Positions 1 through 8,249 of a DNA stretch of 64,000 nt are shown in pieces. A program made the position numbers and the translations under genes. The DNA comes from Streptomyces sp. NBC_01255. GTDB taxonomy: Bacteria; Actinomycetota; Actinomycetes; Streptomycetales; Streptomycetaceae. The stretch's first letter is position 1. Each line of letters starts with the position of its first letter. The stretch is from NCBI RefSeq assembly GCF_036226445.1, contig NZ_CP108474.1:7688001-7752000 (forward strand), read 5' to 3'. The notes beneath the pieces were generated by a model, which was given only the letters and a program-made list of their open reading frames with translations, searched no databases and was not told where the DNA came from.

Positions 1-1
1 C

Positions 2-958
2 CCGGACGATGCCGAGCGGGCGGTGACGGTTCTTCAGGAGCGCCTTGGGGCCGAGAGTGGGATCACGGAGCGGCTGCTGGTGGTCCGGACGATGGCCGAC
101 CTGGCGCTGCGGCTCTCGGCGGCTCGGGTACCGGCGCGGGCGTGGTTCGACACCTTGGCCGACACTGCCGCGGTGGATGCCGACATCCGTCTTGCGGCCC
201 TCGTCCAGCGGGCCCGCTGCGCTCCCGAGGCCATGGACGACAGCACGGTGCCCACCGCGATCGGACTCCTCCGCCAGGTCACTCCCGCGCCCCGGCCGAA
301 GGAGAACAAAGAGGAGGGCCGGGACTCGTCGGGTCCGTGCGCGTGCGAGGCCGAGCCCGAACCCGACCCAGGCGTTCCCCCGCACATTGCCGCCGCCATC
401 GCCGACCTGGAACGGCACGGACGAGTCCATGCCCCCACCACCCCTCTTCTCGCGGCCTTCCACGAGGCCCTGGGCGCACGCTTCGACGACCGCACGGCTC
501 TGCTCACCGAGCAAACGACGCCACCGCGCGCGATGTCGTCGCCTGCCTCGACCGCATGGGCCCGGCCGCACACCCCGCCCCAGGCCGCACTCGCACAGCC
601 CCACCGCAACGAACAACGCTGGAGCGGTGCAGTCGCCCTCGACCTTGAGATCGAGCACACCTGCCGAACCATCCGGACACGCCTGCACAACCTCTCGGAA
701 CCTGCGCCCGCCGGGGAGAAGTACCCTCACTTACGGGGTGGGGAGAATTACCCATCCAACCGCAGCACCAGCTCGTCGATCTCCGCTCCCCGCGCGTTCG
801 CGAAGCCCCGGTCCTCGCCGACGACCTTGAAGCCGCACTTCTCCAGGACCCGCACCGATCCGGTGTTGTCCGCCGCCGCCCGGGCGAACAGCGGGCGTTC
901 GGGGACCTCGGCGAGCAGCCCCCGCAGCGCCGCGGTCGCGATGCCTCGCCCCCAGTAG
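2..958 (+). CDS. Hypothetical protein, 5' end outside window
   Basis: The frame is open from the first bases, so the true N-terminus lies upstream. I do not recognise the family. The first ~90 residues look helical and Leu/Ala/Arg-rich, followed by an acidic, proline-rich linker (EAEPEPDPG) and a second helical part. From about base 713 the frame runs into the antisense of the acetyltransferase, so the real C-terminus may lie near 700 and the last ~80 codons may be spurious. A GEKYP...GENYP repeat sits where the overlap begins. It could be the tail of a helical regulatory or TPR-like protein truncated by rearrangement. The coding call is moderate; no function is assigned. Confidence 0.4.
   Translation, partial: PDDAERAVTVLQERLGAESGITERLLVVRTMADLALRLSAARVPARAWFDTLADTAAVDADIRLAALVQRARCAPEAMDDSTVPTAIGLLRQVTPAPRPKENKEEGRDSSGPCACEAEPEPDPGVPPHIAAAIADLERHGRVHAPTTPLLAAFHEALGARFDDRTALLTEQTTPPRAMSSPASTAWARPHTPPQAALAQPHRNEQRWSGAVALDLEIEHTCRTIRTRLHNLSEPAPAGEKYPHLRGGENYPSNRSTSSSISAPRAFAKPRSSPTTLKPHFSRTRTDPVLSAAARANSGRSGTSASSPRSAAVAMPRPQ
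713..753. repeat. 14-bp direct repeat, one mismatch
   Basis: GGGGAGAAGTACCC at 713-726 recurs as GGGGAGAATTACCC at 740-753, a 27-bp period. The second copy contains the TAA stop of the leftward acetyltransferase. It lies at the boundary between the truncated rightward ORF and that gene. Confidence 0.6.
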
Positions 959-1230
959 TAGCGATCGATGAAATACGTGACCTCCCGCTCGCCCGGCTCG
1001 CCGTACACGGCCGCGTGCCCGACCACATCGCCGTCCGCGAGCACGGTGCGGGTGACCACGTCGGGCGAGGCGAGGATGCGCTTCCAATGCGTGTCGAAGC
1101 GGGCCCGGTTCGTCGGGGCCTCAGCGGTGAAGGCGGCCATCCGATTCGACTCGGGGTCGCTCATGTGTCGGAAGAAAACAGGCAGATCGCTGAGGTGCAC
1201 AGGACGCAGGGAGACATCCATGGAAGCCAT
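748..1230 (-). CDS. GNAT family N-acetyltransferase
   Basis: About 160 residues, the usual length of a single-domain RimJ/RimL-like acetyltransferase that transfers an acetyl group from acetyl-CoA to an amine. It opens with the typical MDVSLRPVHLSDLPVFFRH strand-helix. The acetyl-CoA P-loop region is RYYWGRGIATAALRGLL, followed by the late motif AADNTGSVRVLEKCGFKVVGED. Two in-frame ATGs (1230 and 1221) are possible; the second gives the more conventional start. Its upstream region is occupied by a transposase remnant, so the native promoter may have been replaced. The substrate cannot be predicted. Confidence 0.85.
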   Translation of the reverse strand: MASMDVSLRPVHLSDLPVFFRHMSDPESNRMAAFTAEAPTNRARFDTHWKRILASPDVVTRTVLADGDVVGHAAVYGEPGEREVTYFIDRYYWGRGIATAALRGLLAEVPERPLFARAAADNTGSVRVLEKCGFKVVGEDRGFANARGAEIDELVLRLDG

Positions 1231-1245
1231 GGGCCCGACCCTAAC

Positions 1246-1651
1246 GACCGGGGGGAAGGACGGGAGTGGGGCGGGCCCCGCAAGCGGGCCGAGGGTGCCG
1301 GACGCAAGTCGCGCCTGGTGTTCACCGACCGGCTCGCGGCCACCCTGGTCCACCTGCGGCTCGGGCTGCCACATGCCGCCCTGGCCGAGTTGTACGGGGT
1401 GGACCGCTCTACCGTCTCCACCGTCTCCGCCGCGATCCGCGAGGTCAGACCCTTGCTCGCCGCGCGGGGCTTGGCCATCCCCGGCCGCCCCGGTCTGCGC
1501 GTCCGCACCCTGGATGGCCTGTTCGCCTACGCAGATGCCGAAGGCGTCGACATCCGGCTCGACGGCACCGAAGTCCAGGTCCGTCGCCCGCGCGCGGGCC
1601 GCCCCGGACGCAGAGCCTTCATCTCGGGCAAGGAGAAGCAGAACACAGCCA
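1246..1651 (+). pseudogene. IS5-type transposase, N-terminal half only
   Basis: The reading shows an HTH_Tnp_4-like N-terminus (FTDRLAATLVHLRLGL, then LAELYGVDRSTVSTVSAAI) and the first catalytic segment of a DDE_Tnp_4 nuclease (LDGTEVQVRRP, GRRAFISGKEKQNT). The rest of the DDE domain, including the second and third acidic residues, is missing. The frame runs on into unrelated sequence, so this is a decayed insertion-sequence remnant. No terminal inverted repeats were found. Confidence 0.75.
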
Positions 1652-1655
1652 TGGG

Positions 1656-1745
1656 AGTGGTTCTGCGCGGGGGAGTGGGCATTGGCTGCTCGCCGAACAG
1701 GGCCGACAGGCAGAGGCACTGGAGATACTCGCCCCGTACCTCGCT
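1656..1745 (+). pseudogene. TPR-like protein fragment
   Basis: A short stretch reads HWLLAEQGRQAEALEILAPYLAT, like one helix-turn-helix unit of the tetratricopeptide proteins common in Streptomyces. It follows directly on the truncated transposase and has no start or continuation. I read it as a few dozen codons left by a deletion. Confidence is low because the fragment is short. Confidence 0.35.
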
Positions 1746-1841
1746 ACCCTTTACTTTACGGACACGGAATGCAGTGCCCTCAGCCGAAGGGCACGACGAG
1801 CAGTACAAAAGCACGTTGTCCCAAAGGAAATGATGCGCACC

Positions 1842-2333
1842 ATGAAATACACCGTGTCCATCGAGATCGCCCTGCCGCGGGAGAAGGTGGTCCAGCTGCT
1901 CGCCGACCCGGCACACCTGCCGAAATGGCTGCGGGGCCTGGTGCTGCACGAGCCGCTGAGCGGGGAGCACGGGCAGCTCGGTACCAAGTCGCGGGTCGTG
2001 ATGCAGATGGGCCAGCGGAAGATCGAGTGCACCGAGACCATCACACGCCGGGAACCGGCAGACCTGCGCGACATCCCGAAATCGAGCGTCGTTCACTTCG
2101 ACCGCGAGATCGTCGGCGAGGGCATGTGGAGCGCCGTGCGCGACCGGCTGACCGAAGCCGGCCCGGAAACGACGCTCTGGGAGAGCGAGAACGAATACCG
2201 GTTCAGCGGCTTTCTGATGAAGCTGGCGGGCCTTCTGATGCCCGGCGCCTTCCGCAAGCAGTCGCAACAGCACATGCAGGACTTCAAGGCGTTCGCCGAG
2301 CAGGGAAAGGACGTCCGCGAGGCGACGGACTGA
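1842..2333 (+). CDS. SRPBCC family protein
   Basis: About 163 residues beginning MKYTVSIEIALPREKVVQLLADP, the usual opening of START/polyketide-cyclase-like (SRPBCC) small-ligand-binding proteins. Strands alternate along the chain (GTKSRVVMQMGQRKIECTE, TTLWESENEYRFSGF) and a long C-terminal helix follows, as in the helix-grip fold. AAGGA at 1824-1828 could serve ATG 1833 or, with a long 13-base spacer, ATG 1842. I prefer 1842 by family length. It is the only intact gene among surrounding relics. The ligand is unknown. Confidence 0.75.
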   Translation: MKYTVSIEIALPREKVVQLLADPAHLPKWLRGLVLHEPLSGEHGQLGTKSRVVMQMGQRKIECTETITRREPADLRDIPKSSVVHFDREIVGEGMWSAVRDRLTEAGPETTLWESENEYRFSGFLMKLAGLLMPGAFRKQSQQHMQDFKAFAEQGKDVREATD

Positions 2334-2633
2334 TCTGCCGTAACTGGTCAGGCGTCTGACGGCGTGGCGTATTGATCTTCCTTTCGTTCGCAGATGACCG
2401 CTGGGGCAAAGCTCCACCGGCGCTGTCTGAAGATGACCGTTGCCGAAGGCGGCAAGGCCGGCGCTGCGGCAGCCGCCTGAGGTGCGGGCGTGCCCCGGGC
2501 CTGGGCGGGCAGGGCAGCGGGAACCAGGGGCAGGGTAGCAACGCGGAGCGCGGGCAGGCCGCGTTGCAGTGGGCGGTGCGGGGAGACGCTGCGGGAGGTC
2601 CACCGGACGCTCGACGCCTGGGAAATGGGCGGG
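2334..2633. other. Intergenic, no supported gene
   Basis: Between two convergent genes there are only short frames without a convincing start site or recognisable motif. I see no clear hairpin terminator or repeat here. Confidence 0.5.
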
Positions 2634-3203
2634 TCAGCCCCACATGCCGAAGGCGATCTCTTCGAAGAACCTGCTCCACCCGCCGTCGTCACTGGCGAAG
2701 GGTGTCTCGTCGATCTGGACGATGCGGTCGCGGAGACGTTCGATGGCTTCTGTGCGTGCCTGGTCGTCGTGGTGCGGGAGCCTCTTCAGTTCGGCGAGAC
2801 CGGTTTCGACCACAGTGAGGGCGTGGACGAGCGAGGAGACGTCCTTGTGCATGGGGACGTAAATCTCCTCGCCTTCGGCGAACGAGTAGACCTGCCCGGT
2901 CTGGGGGTCGAGAGCGACGGTCGCGTACTGGAACTCCCCGAGGACCTCCCACAGTTCGGCCTCTTCAGGAAGGGCGGCACCGTCGGCGTCGAAGGCGGCC
3001 TTGAGGGACGGCCGGCACTCAAGCCGGCCGGGGGAGTCGAGGTCGAGCCTGGTGGAGAACAGCTTGCTCGATGGCAGTCCCACGGCGGCGAGGAACCCGG
3101 CTGTGCCGGGGTGCATGCAGCTGCTGGTGGGGCGGGGGAAGTAGGTTACGCCGGTGAGCCCGAACGTGCTTGGCACCTGGTTGGCATGGATGTCGGTCAG
3201 CAC
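2634..3203 (-). CDS. SUKH-4 family immunity protein
   Basis: About 189 residues resembling the SUKH-4 branch of the SMI1/KNR4-like superfamily. These proteins neutralise nuclease or deaminase toxins of polymorphic toxin systems. Diagnostic stretches are PSTFGLTGVTYFPRP, FLAAVGLPSSKLFSTRLDL, LGEFQYATVALDPQTGQVYSF and the acidic C-terminal helix ending RFFEEIAFGMW. The GTG start at 3203 has an AGGAAAGG ribosome site about 7 bases upstream. No toxin gene or secretion marker lies next to it: both sides hold relics. It is therefore an orphan immunity gene, either a scavenged defence against neighbours or what remains of a toxin cassette. Confidence 0.75.
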   Translation of the reverse strand: MLTDIHANQVPSTFGLTGVTYFPRPTSSCMHPGTAGFLAAVGLPSSKLFSTRLDLDSPGRLECRPSLKAAFDADGAALPEEAELWEVLGEFQYATVALDPQTGQVYSFAEGEEIYVPMHKDVSSLVHALTVVETGLAELKRLPHHDDQARTEAIERLRDRIVQIDETPFASDDGGWSRFFEEIAFGMWG

Positions 3204-3330
3204 GGTTCAGCCTTTCCTATGGGTGGCCTTAAGCTTTGTGGTGTTTCTCCAATGGGGCGGGGGGACGTCTCACTGGGCGCCCGCCAGTCGCCCGCCAGAC
3301 GCCCGGCAAAGGCCGGCAGGTCGGTGTACC

Positions 3331-3808
3331 TCAAGATCACTCGATGCCTGGCTCGCCGACGGGCCACCCCAGCACACCCTGGTGCGCGGCTTTGTCCGGT
3401 GGACCCCCGATACGGCCACACGAAGGACCTGGCAGCCCCGCTGTACACCAGTAACTTCGCCGCCCAGGTCATCGCACAGGACCAGCGCTGGGCAATGGCG
3501 CCGTATGGTCTCCGACGCCGAGCGCGAGACCACCGACAGGGCCGCCAAACGGCCGCGCACCCCTGACCGCCGGACACGCACCCCTGTGGCTCTTCCCCGG
3601 AGGCTACACCGGACGGCCACTCGAACCGCACAGCCCCGGACGCCGTCTCAAGAATCTCGGCATCCGGCCACGCGCGACCCGCAATGCCTCGCTGATGGAC
3701 ATCGCCTCCGAGCTGCCCGCCTACGTCTTTTCCCGGCTTCTCGGCTTCAGCCAGTCCACCGCCGGCGATGGGGACTTCGAGGCGAGCGGACGCACCAGCG
3801 ATCAGTGA
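3331..3808 (+). pseudogene. Degenerate site-specific recombinase/integrase
   Basis: Three pieces in different frames fit together as one decayed rightward gene. The first reads SLDAWLADGPPQHTLVRGFVRWT, the second QRWAMA continuing in another frame as RRMVSDAERETTDRAAK. The third runs from APLWLFPGGYTGRPL through GIRPRATRNASLMDIASELPAYVFSRLLGFS to a TGA at 3806-3808. The WLFPG and LMDIASELP segments are typical of a recombinase-like family frequent in Streptomyces plasmids and arms. At least two frameshifts and a central deletion make it non-functional. The family name rests on recalled similarity. Confidence 0.5.
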
Positions 3809-3963
3809 CCGACAGTCCGCGGGTTCCACTGCATCCCGCTCGGGCCGGGAGTGCGGACAGTCGCTGACCAGTACGTCTAGGCCATTGAGCGGATGCGAGT
3901 CGCCCTGGCGTGGGGCTACGTGCGGGTTCCGCCTCAGCCTTCGACCTGCTGACCGCCAGACGT

Positions 3964-4719
3964 TCAGCGGTGCCCCGTTTCCTCGCGGATGGCGGGAGCG
4001 ACTTCGGTGGCGAGGAGTTCGATGGAGTTGTCGACCATGTGGGCGGGCATGCCGCCGAAGTCGATCTGGCCCATGAAGCGGTCGATGCCGAGGAGTTCGC
4101 GTTCGGTGAGGCCGAGGACCATGGGCAGGCCGAGGCGTCCGGCACGCTCCGCGCTGGTGGGGGTGCCGCCGACGCCGAGCCACAGAGGCAGCTTGTCCTG
4201 CTGCGGGCGGGGTGGGACGGGAAGGTCGTCGAGTGCGGGGCGGTCGCGGCCGGACCAGGTGACGTGCTCGTGGTCGCGGATCGCGAGGAGCAGGTCGAGT
4301 TTCTCGGCGAAGACGTCGCCGTAGTCGGCGGGGTCGACACCGAAGAGGGCGAACGCTTAGACGAAGGCGCTGCGTCCGGCGATGATCTCGGCGCGTCCGT
4401 CGCTGATGAGGTCGAGGGAGGCGAAGTCCTGGTGGAGGCGGACCGGGTCGAGGGTGGACAGGACCGAGACGCCGCTGGTGAGGCGAATGCGGGTGGTGGC
4501 TTGGGCGATGGCGGCGAGGGGGATCGCGGGGTTGGCGACGGCGAAGTCGGGGCTGTGGTGCTCGCCGAGGGCGAAGACGTCGAGTCCGGCTCGGTCGGCG
4601 GCGACGGCGTAGGAGACGATCTCGCGGGTGCGGGCGGCGGCGTCGCGGAGCTTGCCGGTGGCGGGGTCGGTCTGTAGGTCGGCCAGGGACAGGATGCCGA
4701 GTTCCACGGCGCACTCCAT
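3964..4719 (-). pseudogene. LLM-class flavin-dependent oxidoreductase, nonsense mutation and deletion
   Basis: The N-terminus (MECAVELGILSLADL, DVFALGEHHSPDFAVANPAI) and the segment ISDGRAEIIAGRSAFV are typical of luciferase-like F420- or FMN-dependent monooxygenases. An in-frame TAA (4357-4359) follows immediately. The family sequence then resumes in the same frame ([46 protein letters not shown]). After that it jumps to a C-terminal segment ([19 protein letters not shown]) that lacks roughly 80-90 residues of the usual middle. The total is 251 codons against ~340 in the family. It sits 40 bp downstream of a frameshifted reductase on the same strand. Confidence 0.75.
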
Positions 4720-4759
4720 GCGGTCGCGGGGAGTACCGGGCCGGTGCTCCCAGGGTGGG

Positions 4760-5399
4760 TCAGTTGCTGATGGCCGGCATGGCGCGCCGGTAGCGGGTGT
4801 CGGTGAGCTGGGAGATCAGGAAGGCGGCGATGTCCGCGCGGGTCATCGCGGAGCCGATGGTGTCGTGGCCGAGGAACCCGGAGCGGGTGCGCCCTGTGGC
4901 GGGCTTGTCCGTGGGGTTGGTGATGCGGGCGATGGTGTAGTCGAGGCCGGAGTGGGTGACGGCCGCGGTCATGCGGGTCAGTTCGGCGAGCGCGTTCGGG
5001 AACATCAGCTTGGCCATGACGGGCAGCACCTTGTGCTTCCAGTGAGGCTTGTCCTGCGGGTCGGCCAGTGAGGGGGTGGCCAGCCCGATGAAGCGGCTCA
5101 CGTGCTCCGCCTGCATCGCCGCGATGATGTTGCGGGTGCCCTCGGTCAGGGGGGTGCCGGTGGCGGAGCGGCTCAGGGAGGGGCCGAGGGCACTGATCAC
5201 CGCGTCTGCGTCGGCCACGGCCGGCGCGTACGGCCGCGGGGTCGGACAGCTGTCCGGTACTGACGGTCAGTTCCGGATCGGTGAGGGTGAGCTTGGTGGG
5301 AGTGCGGACGAACGCGGTGACGTGGTGGCCCGCGTCGAGCAGTTGCTGGACGGTGAGGCGGCCGATGCCGCCGGTGGCGCCGAAGACGGTGACGCGCAT
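4760..5399 (-). pseudogene. NAD(P)H-binding (NmrA-like) oxidoreductase, frameshifted
   Basis: The 5' part starts at ATG 5399 behind AAGGAG. It encodes the Rossmann motif FGATGGIGRLTVQQLLDAGHHVTAFVR and continues to LSDPAAVRA. The frame then breaks near 5225. One base later the protein continues as VADADAVISALGPSL, RFIGLATPSLAD, THSGLDYTIARI and the tail AAFLISQLTDTRYRRAMPAIS. A single extra G in the run around 5225 explains the break. Length restored would be ~212 residues, normal for these reductases. It may be a true pseudogene or a sequencing error; the adjacent decay favours the former. Confidence 0.75.
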
Positions 5400-5508
5400 C
5401 AGGAGTGGCTCCTTGCCGGTGGAGTTAAGAGGGCGCTTGTCCGGGGCCTTGTCCGGGGCAGGCCCTCTGTACGGTGCGGTTCGGCCCCGGGACTGCTGGG
5501 CGCAGGGG

Positions 5509-5634
5509 TCAGAAGGAGTACGAGCCGAACCGGCGGCCCCAGGCGACCAGCGCGGAGAGGAGCAGCAGAACGGCGTTGAAGGCGGTGGCGGAGGGTTCCT
5601 TGCGTCGGGCGTGGGTGACCGCGGCGAGGACAGT
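5509..5634 (-). pseudogene. C-terminal fragment of a small membrane protein
   Basis: Read leftward, the segment encodes a charged turn (HARRKEPSATA) followed by one hydrophobic helix (FNAVLLLLSALVAWGRRFGSYSF) and a TGA at 5509-5511. No start codon or upstream continuation is present. It looks like the last transmembrane helix of a small integral membrane protein, left between two oxidoreductase genes. Confidence 0.4.
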
Positions 5635-5698
5635 TCAGGGCACATCGGCCCGGACAGGGAGAGCTCGGCCCGCCGGGACGGACTGCAAGTGGGCAGGG

Positions 5699-6637
5699 TC
5701 AGGAACAGGTGACGGCGAGCTTGCCGAGCGCGCCGGAGCCGAAGGCGGCGAACGCGTCGGCGGCCTGCTCCAGCGGGAAGGTGGCGGTCACCGGGACGCG
5801 CAGCGCGCCCGTGGCGGCGTCGGCGGCGAGTGCGGTGAGGGTCTGCACGTTGGCGTCGGCCATGACCGCGTGGGCGGTGACGCCCTGTCCCTCGACGGCG
5901 TCCGGGCCGAAGCCGAGGGTGGAGGCGATCCGCCCGCCCGGGCGGAGCAGGCCGGCGAGCAGGGCGCCGTCACCGGCCAGGTGCAGGACCGCGTCGAGTC
6001 CGTTCGGGGCGATCGCGCGGACCTGGGCGTCGAGGTCGCCGGTGAAGTCGACCACCTGCACCTCGGCGTCGGTCAGGGCGGTGACGAAGTCGGCCTCGGC
6101 GCCGGGGCGGGCGGTGGCGATCACGCGGGCGCCGCGGGCAGCGGCGATCTGTACGGCGAGCGCACCGACACCGCCGGTGGCACCGGAGACGAGGACCGTC
6201 TCGTCCTTGCCCAGGCCCACGGCGTTCACGCTGTCCAGCGCGGCGGTGCCGGCCAGGCCCAGCGCCCCGGCGTCCTGCACGCTCAGGCCCTCGGGGACGT
6301 GGGCGACACCGTAGGCGGCGGACACGGCGACGTACTGGGCGAGGGAGCCGGTGCCCAGGAAGGGCTTCATGACGACGCCGAAGACCGTGTCGCCGACCGC
6401 GAAGCCGTCCACACCCTCACCGAGGGCCTCGACGGTGCCGGCGAAGTCCTTGCCGATCACGAGGGGGAAGCGGTGCTCCATCATCCCCTGCAGGTAGCCG
6501 GCCGCCGTGGCGGCATCGAAGCCGTTGACCGACGAGGCGGCCACCTTGACCAGCAGCTCACCGGCCGCCAGTCGCGGGGTGTCGACGTCCGTCACGACCG
6601 GGGTGGCGGGGACGGTGTCCAGGGACAGAGCTCGCAT
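5699..6637 (-). CDS. NADP-dependent alcohol/quinone oxidoreductase (MDR family)
   Basis: 312 residues. The GroES-like N-terminus has KDFAGTVEALGEGVDGFAVGD, and the nucleotide-binding domain carries VLVSGATGGVGALAVQIAAARGARVIATA. No catalytic or structural zinc cysteines are evident, which fits the zinc-independent quinone-oxidoreductase branch that reduces quinones or enones with NADPH. It diverges from a TetR-family gene 100 bp away. Two copies of a GGAA...TTCC palindrome lie between them, so it is probably repressed by that regulator and induced by an electrophile. The start ATG at 6637 begins MRALSLDTVPATPVV. Confidence 0.9.
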   Translation of the reverse strand: MRALSLDTVPATPVVTDVDTPRLAAGELLVKVAASSVNGFDAATAAGYLQGMMEHRFPLVIGKDFAGTVEALGEGVDGFAVGDTVFGVVMKPFLGTGSLAQYVAVSAAYGVAHVPEGLSVQDAGALGLAGTAALDSVNAVGLGKDETVLVSGATGGVGALAVQIAAARGARVIATARPGAEADFVTALTDAEVQVVDFTGDLDAQVRAIAPNGLDAVLHLAGDGALLAGLLRPGGRIASTLGFGPDAVEGQGVTAHAVMADANVQTLTALAADAATGALRVPVTATFPLEQAADAFAAFGSGALGKLAVTCS

Positions 6638-6657
6638 GGTGATCACCTTCAGTGGAA

Positions 6658-6720
6658 GTGGAACGGCCTTCCCGTTTCCATGATGCCAGCGTAACAACAC
6701 AAGTGGGAAGGCTGTTCCAC
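6658..6720. promoter_or_regulatory. Probable TetR operator, paired palindromes
   Basis: GTGGAACGGCCTTCCC (6658-6673) and GGGAAGGCTGTTCCAC (6705-6720) are inverted copies of each other with one mismatch. Each arm is itself a GGAA-N5-TTCC dyad. They flank the intergenic centre between the oxidoreductase and tetR starts, the usual site for autoregulation of a divergent pair. Confidence 0.75.
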
Positions 6721-6737
6721 TTCGGTAGAGTGGGGGT

Positions 6738-7433
6738 ATGACACCGCCCGCGGTTCCCGCCGAAACCCCAGGCCAGCAGCCCGAGCCGGGACTGCGCGCC
6801 GATGCCGAACGCAACCGTGACCGCATTCTGGCCGCCGCCCGCCGCCTCTACGCCACCGACGGACTGGGCGTCTCCATGGCCGCTGTCGCCCGCGAGGCCG
6901 ACGTGGGCAAGGCCACGCTCTCCCGCCGCTTCGCCACCCGTGAGGACCTCATCAACGCGGTCTTCGCCGACCGCATGGACGCCTACGCCGCCGCCGTCAC
7001 CGACGCCCTCGCCGACCCCGACCCCTGGCACGGCTTCGCCTGCTACATCGAAGCCATCTGCGCCATGCAAGCCGCAGACCGCGGCTTCGCCGACGTCCTG
7101 ACCATGACCTTTCCCGCCGCCAAAGCCCTCGAAGAACGCCGTGCCGCCTCCTACCACGGCGTCGTCGAACTCATCACCCGTGCCCAACGCACCGGGCACC
7201 TGCGCGAGGACTTCACCCACCAGGACGTCGTGATCGTGCTCATGGCCAACGCCGGCGTGATCGCCGCCACCGGCGACGTCGCCCCCAACAGCTGGCGCCG
7301 ACTGGTCGGCCACATGCTCCGCGCCTTCGCCTCGCCCGGCACCGAAGCCCCGACCCTGCCGGACGCCCCGGCGCCCACCGCCCTGTACCGCGCGATGATC
7401 CGCCTCGCACGCCTCCAGGCAGGCACGCCCTGA
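6738..7433 (+). CDS. TetR/AcrR family transcriptional regulator
   Basis: 231 residues. The N-terminal helix-turn-helix is complete (NRDRILAAARRLYATDGLGVSMAAVAREADVGKATLSRRFATREDLINAVF, about residues 28-78). The C-terminal half is the variable helical ligand-binding domain, ending YRAMIRLARLQAG. It is divergent from the MDR oxidoreductase and most likely represses it through the two palindromes between the starts. The ligand is unknown; an electrophile or quinone handled by the neighbour is the natural guess. Confidence 0.9.
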   Translation: MTPPAVPAETPGQQPEPGLRADAERNRDRILAAARRLYATDGLGVSMAAVAREADVGKATLSRRFATREDLINAVFADRMDAYAAAVTDALADPDPWHGFACYIEAICAMQAADRGFADVLTMTFPAAKALEERRAASYHGVVELITRAQRTGHLREDFTHQDVVIVLMANAGVIAATGDVAPNSWRRLVGHMLRAFASPGTEAPTLPDAPAPTALYRAMIRLARLQAGTP

Positions 7434-7697
7434 ACCCTGTGGCATCAGGGGATTCGGCCCTCTGAGATGGGACGAGGGGCGTGCCCGGAACGGCCCGGTA
7501 GGTCACGGGCGGCGGGGTGGGGCGGGGATGTGGCGATCGGCCAGGAGCAAGGCGGGCGGGGACCAACCGGGCCGGGCCGTTCGCGGCCCCTCCCGCCCCC
7601 CCCAAACCGTGGAACCCCCCGGCGTCAAGCCCCGCCACCAGGTGATACTGAAATGCCCACTCTCGACAGCTCGTTGAGCCCCATCCCAGGAGACGAC

Positions 7698-8129
7698 ATG
7701 CTGCGTAACCCTCTCACTACGCCAACCGCCATCGGCGCTGTTCTTCTGACCGCAGGCATGCTCCTGGCCGCTCCTGCCGCCAACGCCCAAACCTCTGCCT
7801 ACCCAGACAGCGCCTTCGACGTCACCGTCGGGAACACGTACACCCGGGGCAAAGTGACCTGGTACAACCGGTCGATCGGCGTGTCGGGCGAGCACAAGTC
7901 GGTGAGCGCGACGAGCTGCCGGGGGACCACGGTTTTCGCTCTGGATTCCGACAACCGCGAAGTGGCGCGCTACGCCAGCCACGACAACGTGTGCGGCTCC
8001 AGTGCGAAGTTCGGCTTCACGATGAGTGTGTACATGCCCGGCGTCTCCATCGTGCGGGTCTGCCTCGACAACGGTGCCACTCAGCCTCCGGTCACCTACC
8101 TGGAGTGTGCGCGCTACAGTCGCCCCTGA
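7698..8129 (+). CDS. Small secreted protein of unknown function
   Basis: 143 residues with a Sec signal peptide (MLRNPLTTPTAIGAVLLTAGMLLAAPAANA, likely cut after ANA). The mature part is ~113 residues with four cysteines (SCRG, NVCGS, RVCLDN, LECAR), enough for two disulfides. This is the pattern of small exported Streptomyces proteins with a beta-sandwich look (VTVGNTYTRGKVTWYNRS). The start at 7698 is preceded by AGGAGA at 7688-7693. Longer in-frame starts upstream would bury the signal peptide. No family recognised. Confidence 0.7.
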   Translation: MLRNPLTTPTAIGAVLLTAGMLLAAPAANAQTSAYPDSAFDVTVGNTYTRGKVTWYNRSIGVSGEHKSVSATSCRGTTVFALDSDNREVARYASHDNVCGSSAKFGFTMSVYMPGVSIVRVCLDNGATQPPVTYLECARYSRP

Positions 8130-8249
8130 CGGGCCGGTGGAGTATGCGACATCCCGTGAGGTGAACTGAGTCTCGCCGAGTACCCAAGCTCGTGGCCAGG
8201 CCGTTCGCCCGCTTGCACGCGGTTGTGATGGTTGCGCGGCGAGAGCGTG

